Assembly: GCA_016648135.1 (NCBI GenBank)
Contig: JADDOH010004218.1
Coordinates: 34,553 to 98,552, forward strand
Source of the DNA: Agrypnia vestita
Taxonomy: Eukaryota > Arthropoda > Insecta > Trichoptera > Phryganeidae
Direction of reading: 5' to 3'
Length of the DNA: 64,000 nt
Under the pieces are notes generated by a model, which did not search any database, had not been told where the DNA came from, and was given only the letters and a program-made list of their open reading frames with translations. Positions 1-11,301 of this stretch are shown piece by piece. Position numbers and translations under genes: made by a program. Numbering within the stretch: the stretch's first letter is position 1; each line of letters begins with the position of its first letter.

Positions 1-1149
1 TGACCCGTCAAAAATACGTCGTGGTAAATAATATTAAATAATATAAATTTCATTGCAATGAATAAAGTCATTTGCCGTATGATGTTAGTGAAAATAGTTG
101 TATGGCTCGGGTGGCAACGGCTGAGGTCGACAGATACGCTGTAGCTATAAAAGGATCGCGGAATAAAATATTATACCTTCTTGAAATATTATAAATAATG
201 TATTCTATACAATATTAATACTCTGCCTGTGCTAACTATACATTTAACTAAAATATATATTATTAACTGGAAATAATTATTCTGTGAAAATTGCGCTTTT
301 GAATGCAATATTAACTAAAAATATTAACTAACATCTTGGGTTCGCAGACGAAATCGATAATACCTAATGCCCTTCGCATTTACTAAATGTATTACCTAAA
401 TAACCACAACTATACCATCCTGTCCGTCAGGGACGAAACATAAAACACAGTTATATTTCTAAAAGTGCTACCTCTTACGCGACAAAAATACCTATTACAG
501 TCAGGCTATGAATATGAACTATCTCCGCCTCATAATGGCGCCTGGTACCAATACTAAAACCTTTACTAGAAATAATAAATGCGAATAAATCTCGATAAAT
601 ATAATATATACTATTCGTAATACGTCGTTGAATTGGCACATGATTCGTCTAATGGATGAAGGACCCCGTTGTGTATCGTAATAACTTCAAATTCTTTTAT
701 AGGAGCAGTGTGGAAACAATTGCATAATATTACGTAATAAAAACATCTAACGAACCTAATAATCTATACATTTATGTTACAATAAAATACGTTCACCAGA
801 AGAATTCGTGTATTAGAAATAAAACATTTCCGTTTGGAAACAACCCAATAAAATCAATCGAACGGCATAAAGAGGAGAAATTCACATATTAAATAACACT
901 GAAATTAATAATTTTAAACACTTTATATTAACATATTCTTACCTTGAATGGTGTCGTCTCAGACGTGTATGAATCTGTTCATATTAATTCCGTGGGAAAA
1001 TAATACATATATTTGCTATCTACGAAATACCACATTTTGAAGTGAAACTTCTTTATGAATAAATAGATAAGGTCTCGGGGATGGTTTGCTCGAAAGGATT
1101 CTACAACAGCCCGTGAGTTTATATGAAATAATAGTTTCTTTGAATGCTA
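1..1149. other. AT-rich DNA, nothing recognised
   Basis: No reading frame of note, no obvious repeat structure and no RNA gene seen. Scattered stop codons in all frames. Confidence 0.5.
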
Positions 1150-1459
1150 ATTTTGGTTTTTTAAACCCTCAGCATCTCTGCTGAGAGGGGTAGAGGCTCC
1201 GCGCCCGCCTAAACCCGGTGACCGACTTCCTAAGTGACTAAACGGCCCCCCTTGTTCCTCCGGAACTTACTGCATCCCGAGACTCTATCTCTTCTTTACG
1301 AGATGCGATCCTGTGACGCCCTTCTTTTAGGCTTATAATTGAGAAGGCCGTACTCTTTTGGTACGAGTTTCTGATGATGTGTGTTGTCTTGAGGCGCCTT
1401 TCTTTTAGGCCGGTGTTTGAATAATCATGTACTCTTTTGGTACGAATTGATGACGACAT
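1150..1459 (-). mobile_element. Decayed TE-like coding relic, family not recognised
   Basis: On the minus strand about 70 codons stay open (1459 to 1238). A frame change then leads into a second stretch whose translation contains LSRDAEG and GRGASTPL near 1150-1230. The segment is clearly more GC-rich than its flanks. It contains an internal duplication: 1322-1367 and 1400-1446 are diverged copies 78 bp apart, both holding the small hairpin TACTCTTTTGGTA. It looks like a fragment of a repetitive coding element because of the frameshift and the internal repeat, but no catalytic motif is visible and I cannot name the family. Confidence 0.35.
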
Positions 1460-2050
1460 TAGCCTCCTTTGCGGGCATAGTCAGCGATGTTACAAATTAT
1501 TGTGCAATCTCATTATGCCTTTTCAGAATGGCGTCCCACGATTCTGCATCTTGCAACATTTACTTTGGTCAAATGTTAGAGTGTTAGTAACAATTTATAA
1601 TATCCCAGCTATTCCATATGAGTGAATGATTTTTATACTGATTCTAGCTCTGTCTTTTTACAGAGGATGAAATAAAAGTTAACGTTTTCTATTGAGATTT
1701 CATAGCATTCAGGCATGAAAATCCTTCTAAAGTCAGAGAATTCACGACGTTGGTTTACGCTGTTTTTGAGCAGGATGAGGCGCGAAGGTCGAGTCTAGTG
1801 GCCACTCCGATCAACAAGGGAGGTCCCGCTTTTAAGAGTACCTCACAGGGGCTTGCGCGAATTCCAGGCTTATGACACGAGCGTCATCCACAACCTCACC
1901 TAGCTCAACGTTCATAAACCAGAAAACTCCAATTTCAGTTAGATCTCCCCATTCTGTCCTTTACACGTCGCTCTGAAGCTACTTGTCAAGCCGGATATAC
2001 CGAGGTACTCAAATCATAAAGAGTTAGCTGAAGACCGGATTGCGCAATAC
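1460..2050. other. Unassigned sequence
   Basis: No coding potential or repeat recognised. Short GC-richer patch around 1780-1900. Confidence 0.4.
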
Positions 2051-2051
2051 T

Positions 2052-2345
2052 TATGCAACACAATTATTATAAGGCTACTAAGCGTTTCTTATAGAATTAC
2101 GTGTATTCAATTATTAGTAAAAATAGTATGAAAAATCCCCATACTTTAAAATATATTCGTTCGGAAGAATTTCTCGTACGTTTTGGATTGATATCTGGTT
2201 ATGCAATACATAACGCGTCGACAATTATTATGAATCTATTAAGCACTGCTTATAGAGCTCCGTAAAATCAATTGTTAATACAAATGGTATGAAAATCCCC
2301 ATGCATCAAAATATATTCGTTTGGGAGATATTCCCGTACGAATTG
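2052..2345. repeat. Diverged tandem duplication, two units of about 160 bp
   Basis: Unit 1 (about 2052-2200) and unit 2 (about 2213-2345) share ACAATTATTAT, a TTATAGA block, AAAATCCCCAT and AAAATATATTCGTT in the same order. They differ by many substitutions, so the duplication is old. Confidence 0.65.
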
Positions 2346-2461
2346 AGCCAAGATCACACAAGAAATCGTGATATTAATTATACATTATTGCTCCGATTTT
2401 AAATCTTCCCAAAATAAATACATTTCAATAGTGAAAATAATTAATCGATAGATAATATAAA

Positions 2462-2948
2462 TGTGTTCCTTAGCTGTTACACAGTGGCGGTATGATCCTC
2501 TCTGGTACTGATGAATGGTAGATTCCTCCATACGTCCGGGCAGCAACTCCGTCCGCAAATGCTGTTCTGAAACTCAGGGCTCCGTCGGTAGTCTGTTGGG
2601 CAGCGCTCCCGCTCGCAAGTCTGGTCTCGAACTAAAGGGGCTGAGTACATCGTGTTCGCTCCTTTTATAGTAACGATTTCACCATACCTCTGAAATCCAC
2701 GCTAGTGCAGTGACTCATCCTATGCGCGATGACCTCACCGCCGGCGCTCGCCATTGGCCGGATTCAGCCATCAGGACGGTCGCCTCCGGCTCAACCCGTC
2801 GAAAGGTAACGCGTGCCTGTGATTGGTCCGTTTCGTTAAAATAAGGGTAAAGCACTCGCTACACGCGAGACTTGCTGTTCCGTTTCATAAATAATAAAGG
2901 CTCGTTCGCACCTACACACAAGGTCGAGTCTATTAGGATTGGCAAACA
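2462..2948 (-). mobile_element. LTR-like segment with minus-strand promoter
   Basis: A GC-rich block about 490 bp long, in AT-rich flanks. Read on the minus strand it begins TGTTTGCCAATCC and ends GGAACACA, so it has TG...CA ends. It carries two CCAAT boxes (near 2750 and 2821) and a TATAAAAG box near 2665-2672, the order expected of an LTR U3 or a promoter. I could not find a clean target-site duplication, and no gag or pol frame lies beside it. It could be a solo LTR or a stray promoter-like region. Confidence 0.4.
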
Positions 2949-3335
2949 ATATTAATTTAACACAGAATTATATCTAGTGTATAATAAAGATCTAAGAAAT
3001 ATTACTTGTATAGCTGAATATTCAATATTTTGTTAGCCTCTTGTAATACATAGAATCCTGAGAAGAAATGTATCAGGCTTTTACTTTTAAACGATTCCAA
3101 ACAGAAGAAATATATTTTTGATGTCCATACTTGACTTTTTTGAATATTATTATTTTAAGATTTTCTAAATTTATTAAATCTATCTCTATGTCGACCATCA
3201 CAACCTCATTATTTTTAAACTATGTATATATACTTTTTTTCATTTATACCCTTTATTTTTCTTTTACATTTAATCGTTTGTTGTATTTTAATTATGTATA
3301 AACCTGTTGTAAAAGGCTATTAAGCCGTGTAATTA

Positions 3336-3338
<3 letters not shown>

Positions 3339-3413
<75 letters not shown>

Positions 3414-3437
3414 TATAATAATAATAATAATAATAAT
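3339..3437. repeat. (TAA)n microsatellite
   Basis: About 33 TAA units with one interruption near 3412. It directly abuts the left end of repeat block A at 3438. Confidence 0.95.
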
Positions 3438-4174
3438 AAGAATAAAACTAAATCGGCGGACCCTAAAAGTAATATGTATTGACCTTATAAAGATGTAGAC
3501 TAGTGGGGTTTTATTATAGAAGCAATCAATTCTTTAACAACAACAAGTGGACAAGTGGTTGCTCCATGGGTTTGTTAAAACTTATAAATGGATGGAATCC
3601 TAGATTCAAAGCTTAATCCCGGTATTTCGGATAAATATAAGAATATGTAACATCGGAAAATAACGGGTAACGGGTTTTATGAAAAATATCGGTGCGTATA
3701 ATCATTAGAGTATGATCATTAGAATTGGAGTCTAGTCTCGATGACCCGGGGAGTACGGATACGTAAGACGGAAATAAGGACTATGTTGCAGTATTTTTAA
3801 GATATATAAATACTTACAATTGTCGAGCTAGAGTCTAATTCCGGTATCTCGAGGAATATAAATTCAAGGAAAAGAAAATAATGTCTAGTTTCGGTTTGAT
3901 TAAGGTATATACACCGTATAGTTGCCGAGGCTGGATACTAAGCCCCAGCTACGGAAACTTAAAAACGCGTGATGGCAGGATCAAAGGTTAGGTCGCGAAC
4001 TATAGTTAATTCGGGGCCTGTGAATCGTGTGCGCGTGCGAGGCAAGTGTTCGCAATCCTTAGGTATAAAGTGAGGTACTTAAAGTGAAACTACGAAGCAC
4101 TGGAATGGATATAATCGGCGGCAGATGGGTAAGTCATGTCATCCTCTTTCCGTTTTGAGATTATAACGATATAT

Positions 4175-4235
4175 AAAGGTGGCGCACGATTAAGAAGAAT
4201 GGTCCCGGGTTCGACACCCCAGACAGAGACGGAAG
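4175..4235 (+). other. Weak tRNA-like / B-box-like patch in block A
   Basis: GGGTTCGACACCC resembles a Pol III B box and forms a three-pair stem around TTCGACA. A possible A-box-like GTGGCGCACGA lies about 30 bp upstream. No cloverleaf could be drawn. The same patch is present in block B (57570-57620) with one change, so it is not under clear constraint. Confidence 0.2.
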
Positions 4236-4496
4236 AAGCGCCGACAGTGAAAGCTAACCCCTGTACCGTAAACTTTACATATGTTTTCCCGCAGGTGTTC
4301 TTTGCATGTTGGATCCGCACTGACCATAATAGGGGCGAATTAATTCGCCAAATAACCCTTCTCTGCATGTGTGTGAACTTCCAGGGATCGCGCGGCCCGT
4401 GTGCTCGACGCCGAACTTAATTATTCATTTCTATTTATTTATTTAATTGATGATTCATTAATACATTAGGTATTTATTTGTCTATTCATATGTCGC

Positions 4497-5350
4497 GTCC
4501 CAGTTACATATAGTCAGGCGGCGTTTCGATAGCATCATCATCATCACCATCATCAGCAGTGTCCCAGTTATATATTGTCAGGAGACGTTTCAATAGTACC
4601 ATCATCATCATCTTCATTAGCGGTGTTCCAGTCATATATAGTCAGGAGGCGTTCCGATAGTATCATCACCATCATTAGCAGTGTCCCAGTTGTATATCGT
4701 CAGGAGACGTTTCAATAGTATCATCATCATCATCTTCATTAGCGGTGTTCCAGTCACATATCGCCAGGAGGTGTTTCAATAGTATCATCATCATCATCTT
4801 CATTAGCGGTGTTCCAGTCATATATAGTCAGGAGGCGTTCCGATAGTATCATCACCATCATTAGCAGTGTCCCAGTTGTATATCGTCAGGAGGTGTTTCA
4901 ATAGTATTATCATCAACATCATCGTTAGCAGTGTCCCAGTTACATATAGTCAGGAGGTGTTTCAATAGTATCATCATCATCATCATCATTAGCAGTGTCC
5001 CAGTTATATATTATCAGGGGGCGTTTCGATAGCATCATCATCATCATCATCGTCATCATTAGCGGTGTCTCAGCTATATATCGTCAGGAGTCGTTACGAT
5101 AGTATCATCATCATCATTAGCGGCGTTTCGGCTATATATAGTCAGGAGACGTTACGATAGCATCATCATCATCATCATCATCACTAGCGGTGGTTCAGCT
5201 ATATATCGTCAGGAGGCGTTTCGATAGTATCATCATCATCATCATCATTAGCGGTGTCCCAGTCATATATAGTCAGGGGGCGTTCCGATAGTATCATCAT
5301 CATCATCGTCATCACTAGCGGTGGTTCAGATAAATATCATCAGGTGACGT
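4497..5350 (+). repeat. Minisatellite of about 60-bp units (about 14 copies)
   Basis: Each unit has an expandable ATC run (TCATCATCATC), then TTAGCGGTGTCCCAGT, TATATATCGTCAGG and a GGCGTTTCGATAG end. Units vary from about 57 to 67 bp, mainly in the length of the ATC run. I count 14 TCAGG landmarks. The array continues as degraded units to about 5470. Confidence 0.9.
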
Positions 5351-7285
5351 TTCGATAGTGACAACATCATCTTCATCAGTGAAGGCAGGGTTCCAGTTAC
5401 ACATCAGCCGGAGAAAATTAGGCAGATCCCATCATCATCGATGGCAGGATTCTAGCTGTACACCATTTGGAGAAAATACACCGACATCCCTGGCCAGGGG
5501 CTAGGCATATCCCTACTGTCCAGATCCACCTTTCCATCTACTAATACGAGGGGTCATGGCCTCGTGAAACCACATGGCAACCAACCATTACAAGTATTTA
5601 TTTATGTATTGTATATGTAAGTATATGTATGTATATTATATTTTATTAGTATGTATCTATTCGTACGTAGTGTATGAGGGGGCTCTTCACGGGTGGCACA
5701 ACACCCGTGCGGATGTCTTCCCTCGTCTGGAATGGATTGAACGTATTGATGCATACCAGATTATAATAAGTACTACCTGGGAGGGTGATTGCAGTCACTG
5801 TAGTGTCGCGAATGGCCAATGGTCTGTAGTTGCTCACAGGCGAGGGTTGGGGAGCCTAGGAAACTCCCCTCCCCACTCGCATATTTTTGACTTGACAGGT
5901 GGCCCGGGACCATCTTTACAGTAGCTTCAGTATATATACCGTAGTTTAACTTAGTTTAACCTGGAGGAGTTGGAATTCGGGGGGCAAACTGGCTCTGAGC
6001 CCGGACGCCAGACACTGACGCGAGGGATGGTGCGGTACTTTGCACAGAAGAGGCCCAACATGAAAAGGCGCATCCAGGCTCAGGTCAACGTATCCGGAAC
6101 TCGTGTCGGGAGAAGGAAGATGGGATCAGTCACCGATGAGCCTTTGGGTACGGAGGGGCCGAATTTAAAGCAAACACATTTTTCGCGTACACATACATTT
6201 ATACATACCTCCCACACCCCCTTATCCATTAGAACCCAACGTACCACTAGAATGAGACATAGGGCCAGATACAGGTGACGGAACTTAGGCCGGCTAGTAA
6301 ATAAACGTAACAACGTAATTGATATAAAGATAATGCAGAGTAAATATAAAAGATCGTCGGGAATAAGCACAGCGAGATAGCGGCGGAAGATAAAATTATT
6401 AATCAGCGAGGGCGTCGAAGACGGAATCATCCATAGGAGCGGCTACGGAGGACTCGAGGGCTTTCAGGGGATCTATGTACTCTATATGTGCATGCGCATG
6501 TGATAACGGCACGTCACTAACCTTTCCAGTGGATGGCGGTCGATCCCATACAGGTAGGACAATGGGGGATCGAGCGGAGAGGGCATGGAAGCAGAGGATC
6601 GCGCACTCTGGAAGCGCAGCTACACCAGATGCAGTGGTTTCAGTCCGTAGGAATGATAGGTAAATAATATAGGGCCACGGAACATAGTATGTTAGCAATT
6701 GCACCGTAGGGCTTAATTGACGTGCTAGGTAGTTTTGTTTGCGTTTCCATGAACATTCACGAACTTCATACCCCAGTATTTAATTTAAGTTTAGCTTGCG
6801 TCAGGGTTACCACAAAACCAATACATCCCCTATAGTTCGAAACAAAAAATTACACAACGTGAACTGGGGAGGTCTTGAATAAAGCGAGGGTGTTTGGAAA
6901 TACTACGTTAAAAACCGTAGAGCCTTCACCCGACGTAGATAGATAGCTTGTTTGCCTCTAACAAGGCGTAAACTCAGTTAGGAGTAGGATCGAGCTGAAA
7001 GGCGAAGAAGAGGAGCCATCACAAGGTTTTGGGAAATGTCAAATTGCTTTAGTCTGCTTTTGAGGATAGTTATGGACTGTGATGATGTGATGCCTGTGCA
7101 TACTTGATTCTGCAGATTAGCTAACTGCACTTGGAATGAGGATCTAAAGAATTCAGTATTATGAATGGGGATGGATAGTGAAGTGCTGTCAGCTGAACAG
7201 AGTGGAAGACCGTGTTTAGATAGAAAGTTGAATCTGTTCGATTAAGTTGATTTCAGGTACTGAGATGAGTTCGGATTAAATATTA

Positions 7286-7816
7286 TCGACACGTGTCTTG
7301 ACTGCGGGAGGAAAAATGAAAATACTGGAAATTAATTAGCGATTTATTTATTAAAGATTACTTAATGAATAATTCAATGCGCAAAGTCACTTGAAAAAAT
7401 TAAACTTAACGCAATTTTTGTAAATTACACAATTACACTATTTTGCAATACATCACTCGTATTATGGCTGAAACACTTTATTTAACATTCACTTATTAGT
7501 GGCTCTGGTTTATTTATTTCGCAACTTAGGTACTCCGCTCGATTATTTCGCTTTATTTATCGCTTCGATTATCTCACGACTTTGCAACGAACGAACTGTT
7601 AAAACACGGTGACTCTTTTCTCTGCGGCGTAGTTCCGCTATTTATATGCTGCAAACGCTGGTTTTTCAAAAAGGTTCTCGTCACTTATGTGCTGTCCTAG
7701 ACGTGTTGTACATAGCTATTTCCAGAGTGTTATGGTGTGTTCCAGAACGTTGTGGAAGGTTCTTATAAGTTTCGATGTTATTGTCGTCATTAACATATCA
7801 CGAGTGATTCAGTACA
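7286..7816 (-). mobile_element. Solo LTR, family L1 copy 1
   Basis: Shares its order of blocks with 15688-16516, 23303-23915, 20757-20967 and 49212-49768: CACGTGTC then GACTGCGGGAGGA at the left, TTTTGCAATAcATCACTCG in the middle, and a TATTTATA (minus-strand TATAAATA) at 7639-7646. The right end near GAGTGATTC is eroded. No internal retroelement genes lie beside it, so it is read as a solo LTR. The minus-strand orientation is inferred from the TATA box. Confidence 0.6.
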
Positions 7817-8257
7817 TAATTTATTTATTTATTTAAAAAATCCTTGTTTACAAATAAAGATACTTAATACTAATTTAACAATAAAACATAAGATAAAACA
7901 TAAGATAAATTACACATTTTTTTGTTTTGTTTAATTTGTGGATTATGCCACTCTACAAGGCTACTAATTTAATCTAATTTGTTTTTCTACTTTGTTATAT
8001 TCGAAGGCGCTTTACATTTCAAGCACTCTAATCCTTCTAGTATTCATATCACAAACATATAAGCCACTTTCAAAAAAAAATAAAAAAATTTATTGATATT
8101 CGATTCCTCGTACTCACCCTTATTCTATTAGTTTTGATGGTTAAAGGAATTAACGCAACTGAGATAAACGCTTTTGTTACTGATTTTATGATCAAAATTA
8201 ATATGCTCTTGATCAATGCTACTTTGCAGGTGCAAACTTATTTTCATCCCATCTCTC

Positions 8258-8577
8258 AGCCACATTTGTTCCACTGCTAGACATAGTCCTCTTCCTAAAA
8301 CCTTCCGATGTTTTCTATCTTGGGTATAATGTCATCTGTCCACCTTTTTTGTGATCTAGTTACTTTTCCTATACTGTTCCAGAGTTTCTATTTTAGGATT
8401 TTTGGTGACAATCTGCCACAGTCCTGTCTCGCTACGTGTCTCGCTCACTGCCATTTAAGCTTTTTTACTCTTTCTGCCATGTCCGTAAACTTTGTTCGAC
8501 GTATAATCTCCTCATTTCTTATTTTGTCACGGAGACTGATTCTTAGCATTTGTCTTTCCATTGCTCTCTATCAATGA
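8258..8577 (-). mobile_element. RTE-type LINE reverse transcriptase tail (relic)
   Basis: The minus-strand translation from 8577 gives RAMERQMLRISLRDKIRNEE then EIIRRTKFTDMAERVKKLKW, followed after stops by ARHVARQDCGR, RWTDDI and finally YVxQWNKCG. This is the characteristic C-terminal region downstream of the RT catalytic domain in RTE-like elements (LRDRIRNEEI, KLKWQWAGH, RWTDDI, QQW). At least four in-frame stops are present and the RT core itself is missing, so this is a 5'-truncated dead copy. It normally lies in the pol ORF, which reverse-transcribes the element RNA. Confidence 0.8.
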
Positions 8578-8836
8578 TCACAGTTATCAGTGACCTTCTA
8601 TTTGCGTCAATTGATAATAGCAGTTTTCTTTCTATATCCTCAAGTAATATTATATAAAAAAATATTAGTTATATATAAATGTACCTGTCAGTTTTCTCCT
8701 TTATGGCCGACACTTATTATATTATTACAAAAAGCAGTTTCCCACTCTTCCGACGTCGGAAGTACGTCACAACTCGCCGAAGCATTCCGCCGAGCAAATA
8801 GCAAACCAAACAATATTCAAACGAGATTGAATTAAG

Positions 8837-9110
8837 ACAACGACAAAAGATCGGGAACTTTTTCCGCCCGGGATTATTTTTCGCGATTTTCCGTTCCCCG
8901 GGAGGGGGGAGGCCCGGGACCGCTGTCAGGAGAAATCTCTTCCATCACGGCGTCCGTTTGTTCTATTGTCGAGGGTTGACACCCGAGCAGGGTCCATTGT
9001 GGCCGCGGCGCGAGCCCGTCTTTGGATCCCGGGCAGTTTCCTCTCCCGGAAACCCGAAATAAAAACGTCATCCCGAGACGGCTACACGGGGCCTGTAGAT
9101 AAATGTGCCC
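8837..9110. other. GC-rich island of unknown nature
   Basis: Markedly GC-rich with CCCGGG repeated at several places, inside AT-rich DNA. A minus-strand frame (9071 to 8874, true ATG) encodes 65 residues rich in P, G and E without recognisable domains. It could be a conserved non-coding element, a promoter-type CpG segment or an unrecognised exon. No repeat partner was seen in the window. Confidence 0.35.
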
Positions 9111-9435
9111 GGAGTGAAATTTTAAATAAATTGTTTACCGGACTTACAAGATGGATGCTTTTTTATTCAACGGTCCAAATAGACAGTCGCTTTAGATTGA
9201 TTACCTTACTTAATTCAGCGGTACTCTTTTCTGTGAAACAAATTTAGGCCCCCTTACCATTCAACGGACTTTGGAACGGAATTTTTCATGGGAAACTGGC
9301 CAATCCACTGTCTAAGATTCGTTAGCCGTGGTGTTTTCTTTGTTAAAAGGCCCCAAATATAATAAATATCGAACCCTTGGTTGGCAGAAAAATATTTATT
9401 CCTACACTATTGGCAGTGATGTACTAACTTACTGA

Positions 9436-9729
9436 CTAACTTACCCCGTGAGGGTAGGCAGAGAGGATAGAGCGCCATACTCTTCTGTCCTGACATACAA
9501 CTTTAGCCTCATCTACATTCATACATCTTCTCATGCAAGCTCGATGGTTGTTGAGGCTTCTAACAGGACCATCTTCCAGTATCTGGTTAATCTGGTCATG
9601 CCACGTCTTCCGTGGTCGCCCTCTCTTTCTGACGCCGTCAACACTTGCATTATATATCTTTTTTACCATTCTTTCCTCATTCATTCACTCAACATGCCCA
9701 AACCACCTGAGCGACCCTATTTTTATTCT
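9436..9729 (-). mobile_element. LINE pol C-terminal tail (relic)
   Basis: Minus strand reads KIGSLRWFGHVE, a TGA stop, then MNEERMVKKIYNASVDGVRK, RGRPRKTWHDQI and, at the end, CQDRRVWRSILSAYPHG. LRWFGHVxRM, GRPRKTW and the D.R.WR tail are the hallmarks of the region following reverse transcriptase in insect jockey/RTE-like LINEs. One stop interrupts an otherwise open 98-codon stretch, so this copy is fairly young. The RT and endonuclease domains are absent. Confidence 0.8.
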
Positions 9730-9737
9730 ATGAATTA

Positions 9738-10292
9738 AGTGATGTACAAGATACCCTATACAAAGTATCTGGAATACAAAATGCAAGATACTTTAAAATC
9801 AAGTATTTCAAATACCAGATACAAATAACTTTCTGGAATGGTATCTTAAAATACTAGATACAAAATACGTTTATCTTCCAAATACTTTATTAAGATAAAA
9901 TCCTTTTGTAAGAAAACACATTTTATCGAATGTAAGTTTATTTTTTTACGTGAATTATTTACGAATAAAACGCGTTGATCGCACAAATGCGACAAAATAA
10001 AATATTATATTTTTAAGGTTTTAATTGAGACTAAAGTAAAACCAGTTCTTCAAACATTTTGTCACTCATTTTTCTTTGATGAGGTTTCATTATAGGTACA
10101 TCATTGGAGAAAAGTATTTTCGCAATCTTAGTATTTACAAAATAAATAGTATTTACAAAATACTAAGATACCAAAAGAATGTATCTAAATACAAGATACA
10201 AGATGAATATTCAAAAAAGTATTTGTATTGTAATGTTTCTTGTATCTGTATTTCAAATACTTGTATCTTAGATAAGTCACATTCCTGACCAT
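9738..10292. repeat. AT-rich element with inverted AAGATAC/GTATCTT motifs
   Basis: Many copies of AGATAC, AAATAC and their complements cluster at both ends (9748-9880 and 10110-10275) around a plain AT-rich core. The ends TGATGTACAAGATA and, reversed, GTGACTTATCTAAGATA are loosely alike. This resembles the terminal region of hAT-like non-autonomous elements, but termini and target duplication were not resolved. Confidence 0.35.
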
Positions 10293-10317
10293 TGGTAATA
10301 GACACACTTCTCCTAGC

Positions 10318-10746
10318 TATGATTTGAACACATATTTTTGAAATGGTTCAACTGAACCCTAGCGTATTCTCTCAATTGAAACCGGGTCTCTTTCAATAGA
10401 ATTTTTAACTTGAGGAATAGCCAAAAATCACACGGAGCCATGCCGGGAGAGTAGGGACCCTGACAAATCCTGGAAAAAAAAATGGAGAGTAGAGCCTGAA
10501 TCAGATGCGAGGAATGTAGGTGGGTACATTATGATGATGGAGCGACCAATTTATCTCGCTGCCCATATGTCCGGTATTTTAGATCACGAAGGTGACGAAG
10601 GACCTTCTAGAAGTACTCCTCGGTAATGGTTATTTCTTTTAGTCCGTAATCGTGATGCACCATCCTATGGGAGTCAAAAAAAATGGTCAGAATTAACGTT
10701 CTGCAGACCTTGACCATTCTTTGGACCTTGGGATCTTGACGTTTCT
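10318..10746 (-). mobile_element. mariner-type transposase relic
   Basis: Minus-strand translation gives LTIFFDSHRMVHHDYGLKE, then ITITEEYF, VLRHLRDLKYR, and after a gap GPYSPGMAPCDFWLFLKLK. These match the catalytic core of mariner/Tc1-family DDE transposases: the second catalytic Asp lies in FFD and the third in APCDF. The HHDNAPAH-like block between them is lost and stops interrupt the frame, so it cannot be active. No terminal repeats could be assigned; the MITE beginning at 10790 lies immediately beside it but its ends do not enclose this relic. Confidence 0.7.
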
Positions 10747-10789
10747 ATGAGCATTCCTTTATAGATCTACTTCTTAGCTCGTGGATATA

Positions 10790-11301
10790 CAGGGTTATTT
10801 GAAAAACATTAATCACCTCACAGGACTATATGGCTGATATTATTATGAGTCGAAAATGTTCAAGCTATCATGACCTATAGTTAGGGAGACATGCTACATC
10901 AAAGTTTGCATTTTTTTTTCAATATTTCTGACTTATTTTTTGTAAAACATTGGACTATCATTACAGTAACTTATAGCGATTACAAAAAATTCATTCGATT
11001 CAATACATGTAAAATAAAATGATAAAAACCCTGAAAATTTTCCAATTGGAATTGGAAGCATTTTATCATTTTATTCGACTTGTTTTAAAGCGAATGAATT
11101 TTTCATAATCGAAATAAGATACTATAATAATAGTTACACTTTTTTCAAAACATAAGTCAGAAATATTGAAAAAATAATACAATCTTTGATGTCGCATATC
11201 TCCATAATTATTGATATTAGGTCGTAATAGCTTGAATATTTTCGACTCATAATCAAGGCAGGAAGTCCTGCGAGGTTATTAATGTTTTCCAAATAACCCT
11301 G
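10790..11301. mobile_element. Fold-back MITE, Tc1/mariner-like ends, copy 1
   Basis: 512 bp with arms of about 250 bp that are complementary along nearly their full length, meeting near 11045 (TTTTCCAATTGGAATTGG). Termini are CAGGGTTATTTG and its complement. The flanks are TATA on both sides (786-789 and 302-305 of the respective kilobases), consistent with the TA target duplication of Tc1/mariner transposases. There is no coding sequence. A second copy lies at 21720-22123. Confidence 0.85.

Larger units (their letters stand above)
3438..7023. repeat. Repeat block A (3,586 bp), copy of 56838-60423
   Basis: Nearly the whole block recurs at 56838-60423 in the same orientation. It runs from AAGAATAAAACTAAA at the left to AGGAGCCATCACA at the right. 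By eye identity is about 97-98% outside the minisatellite, with compensating indels so both copies have the same length. One 36-bp indel sits near 6250-6286, present here and absent from copy B. Short open frames exist but none resembles a known protein, and several break between copies. There is no poly(A) tail, LTR or terminal inverted repeat. Both copies share the right end, but copy B is preceded by unrelated-to-A upstream sequence while A starts at a TAA microsatellite. A 5'-truncated retrocopy or a segmental duplication would both fit. Confidence 0.9.

Noticed and set aside
2501..2575. CTGATGA followed by GAAAC as a hammerhead
   Set aside because: The two core halves are over 60 bases apart with no stem between them.
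4090..4420. Overlapping 92- and 94-codon frames on both strands in block A, repeated in block B
   Set aside because: Both are preserved only because the DNA is nearly identical; translations resemble no protein and the two strands cannot be told apart.
4497..5350. Hammerhead core in the minisatellite: the minus strand has GAAACG, CCTC and CTGACGA in each unit
   Set aside because: Only about four bases separate GAAACG from CTGACGA, leaving no room for stems III and I, and the 44 bases on the other side form no convincing stem II.
3438..7023. Block A as a 3.6-kb solo LTR
   Set aside because: It has no TG start at the left, no target duplication and no promoter-like layout; the right CA alone is not evidence.
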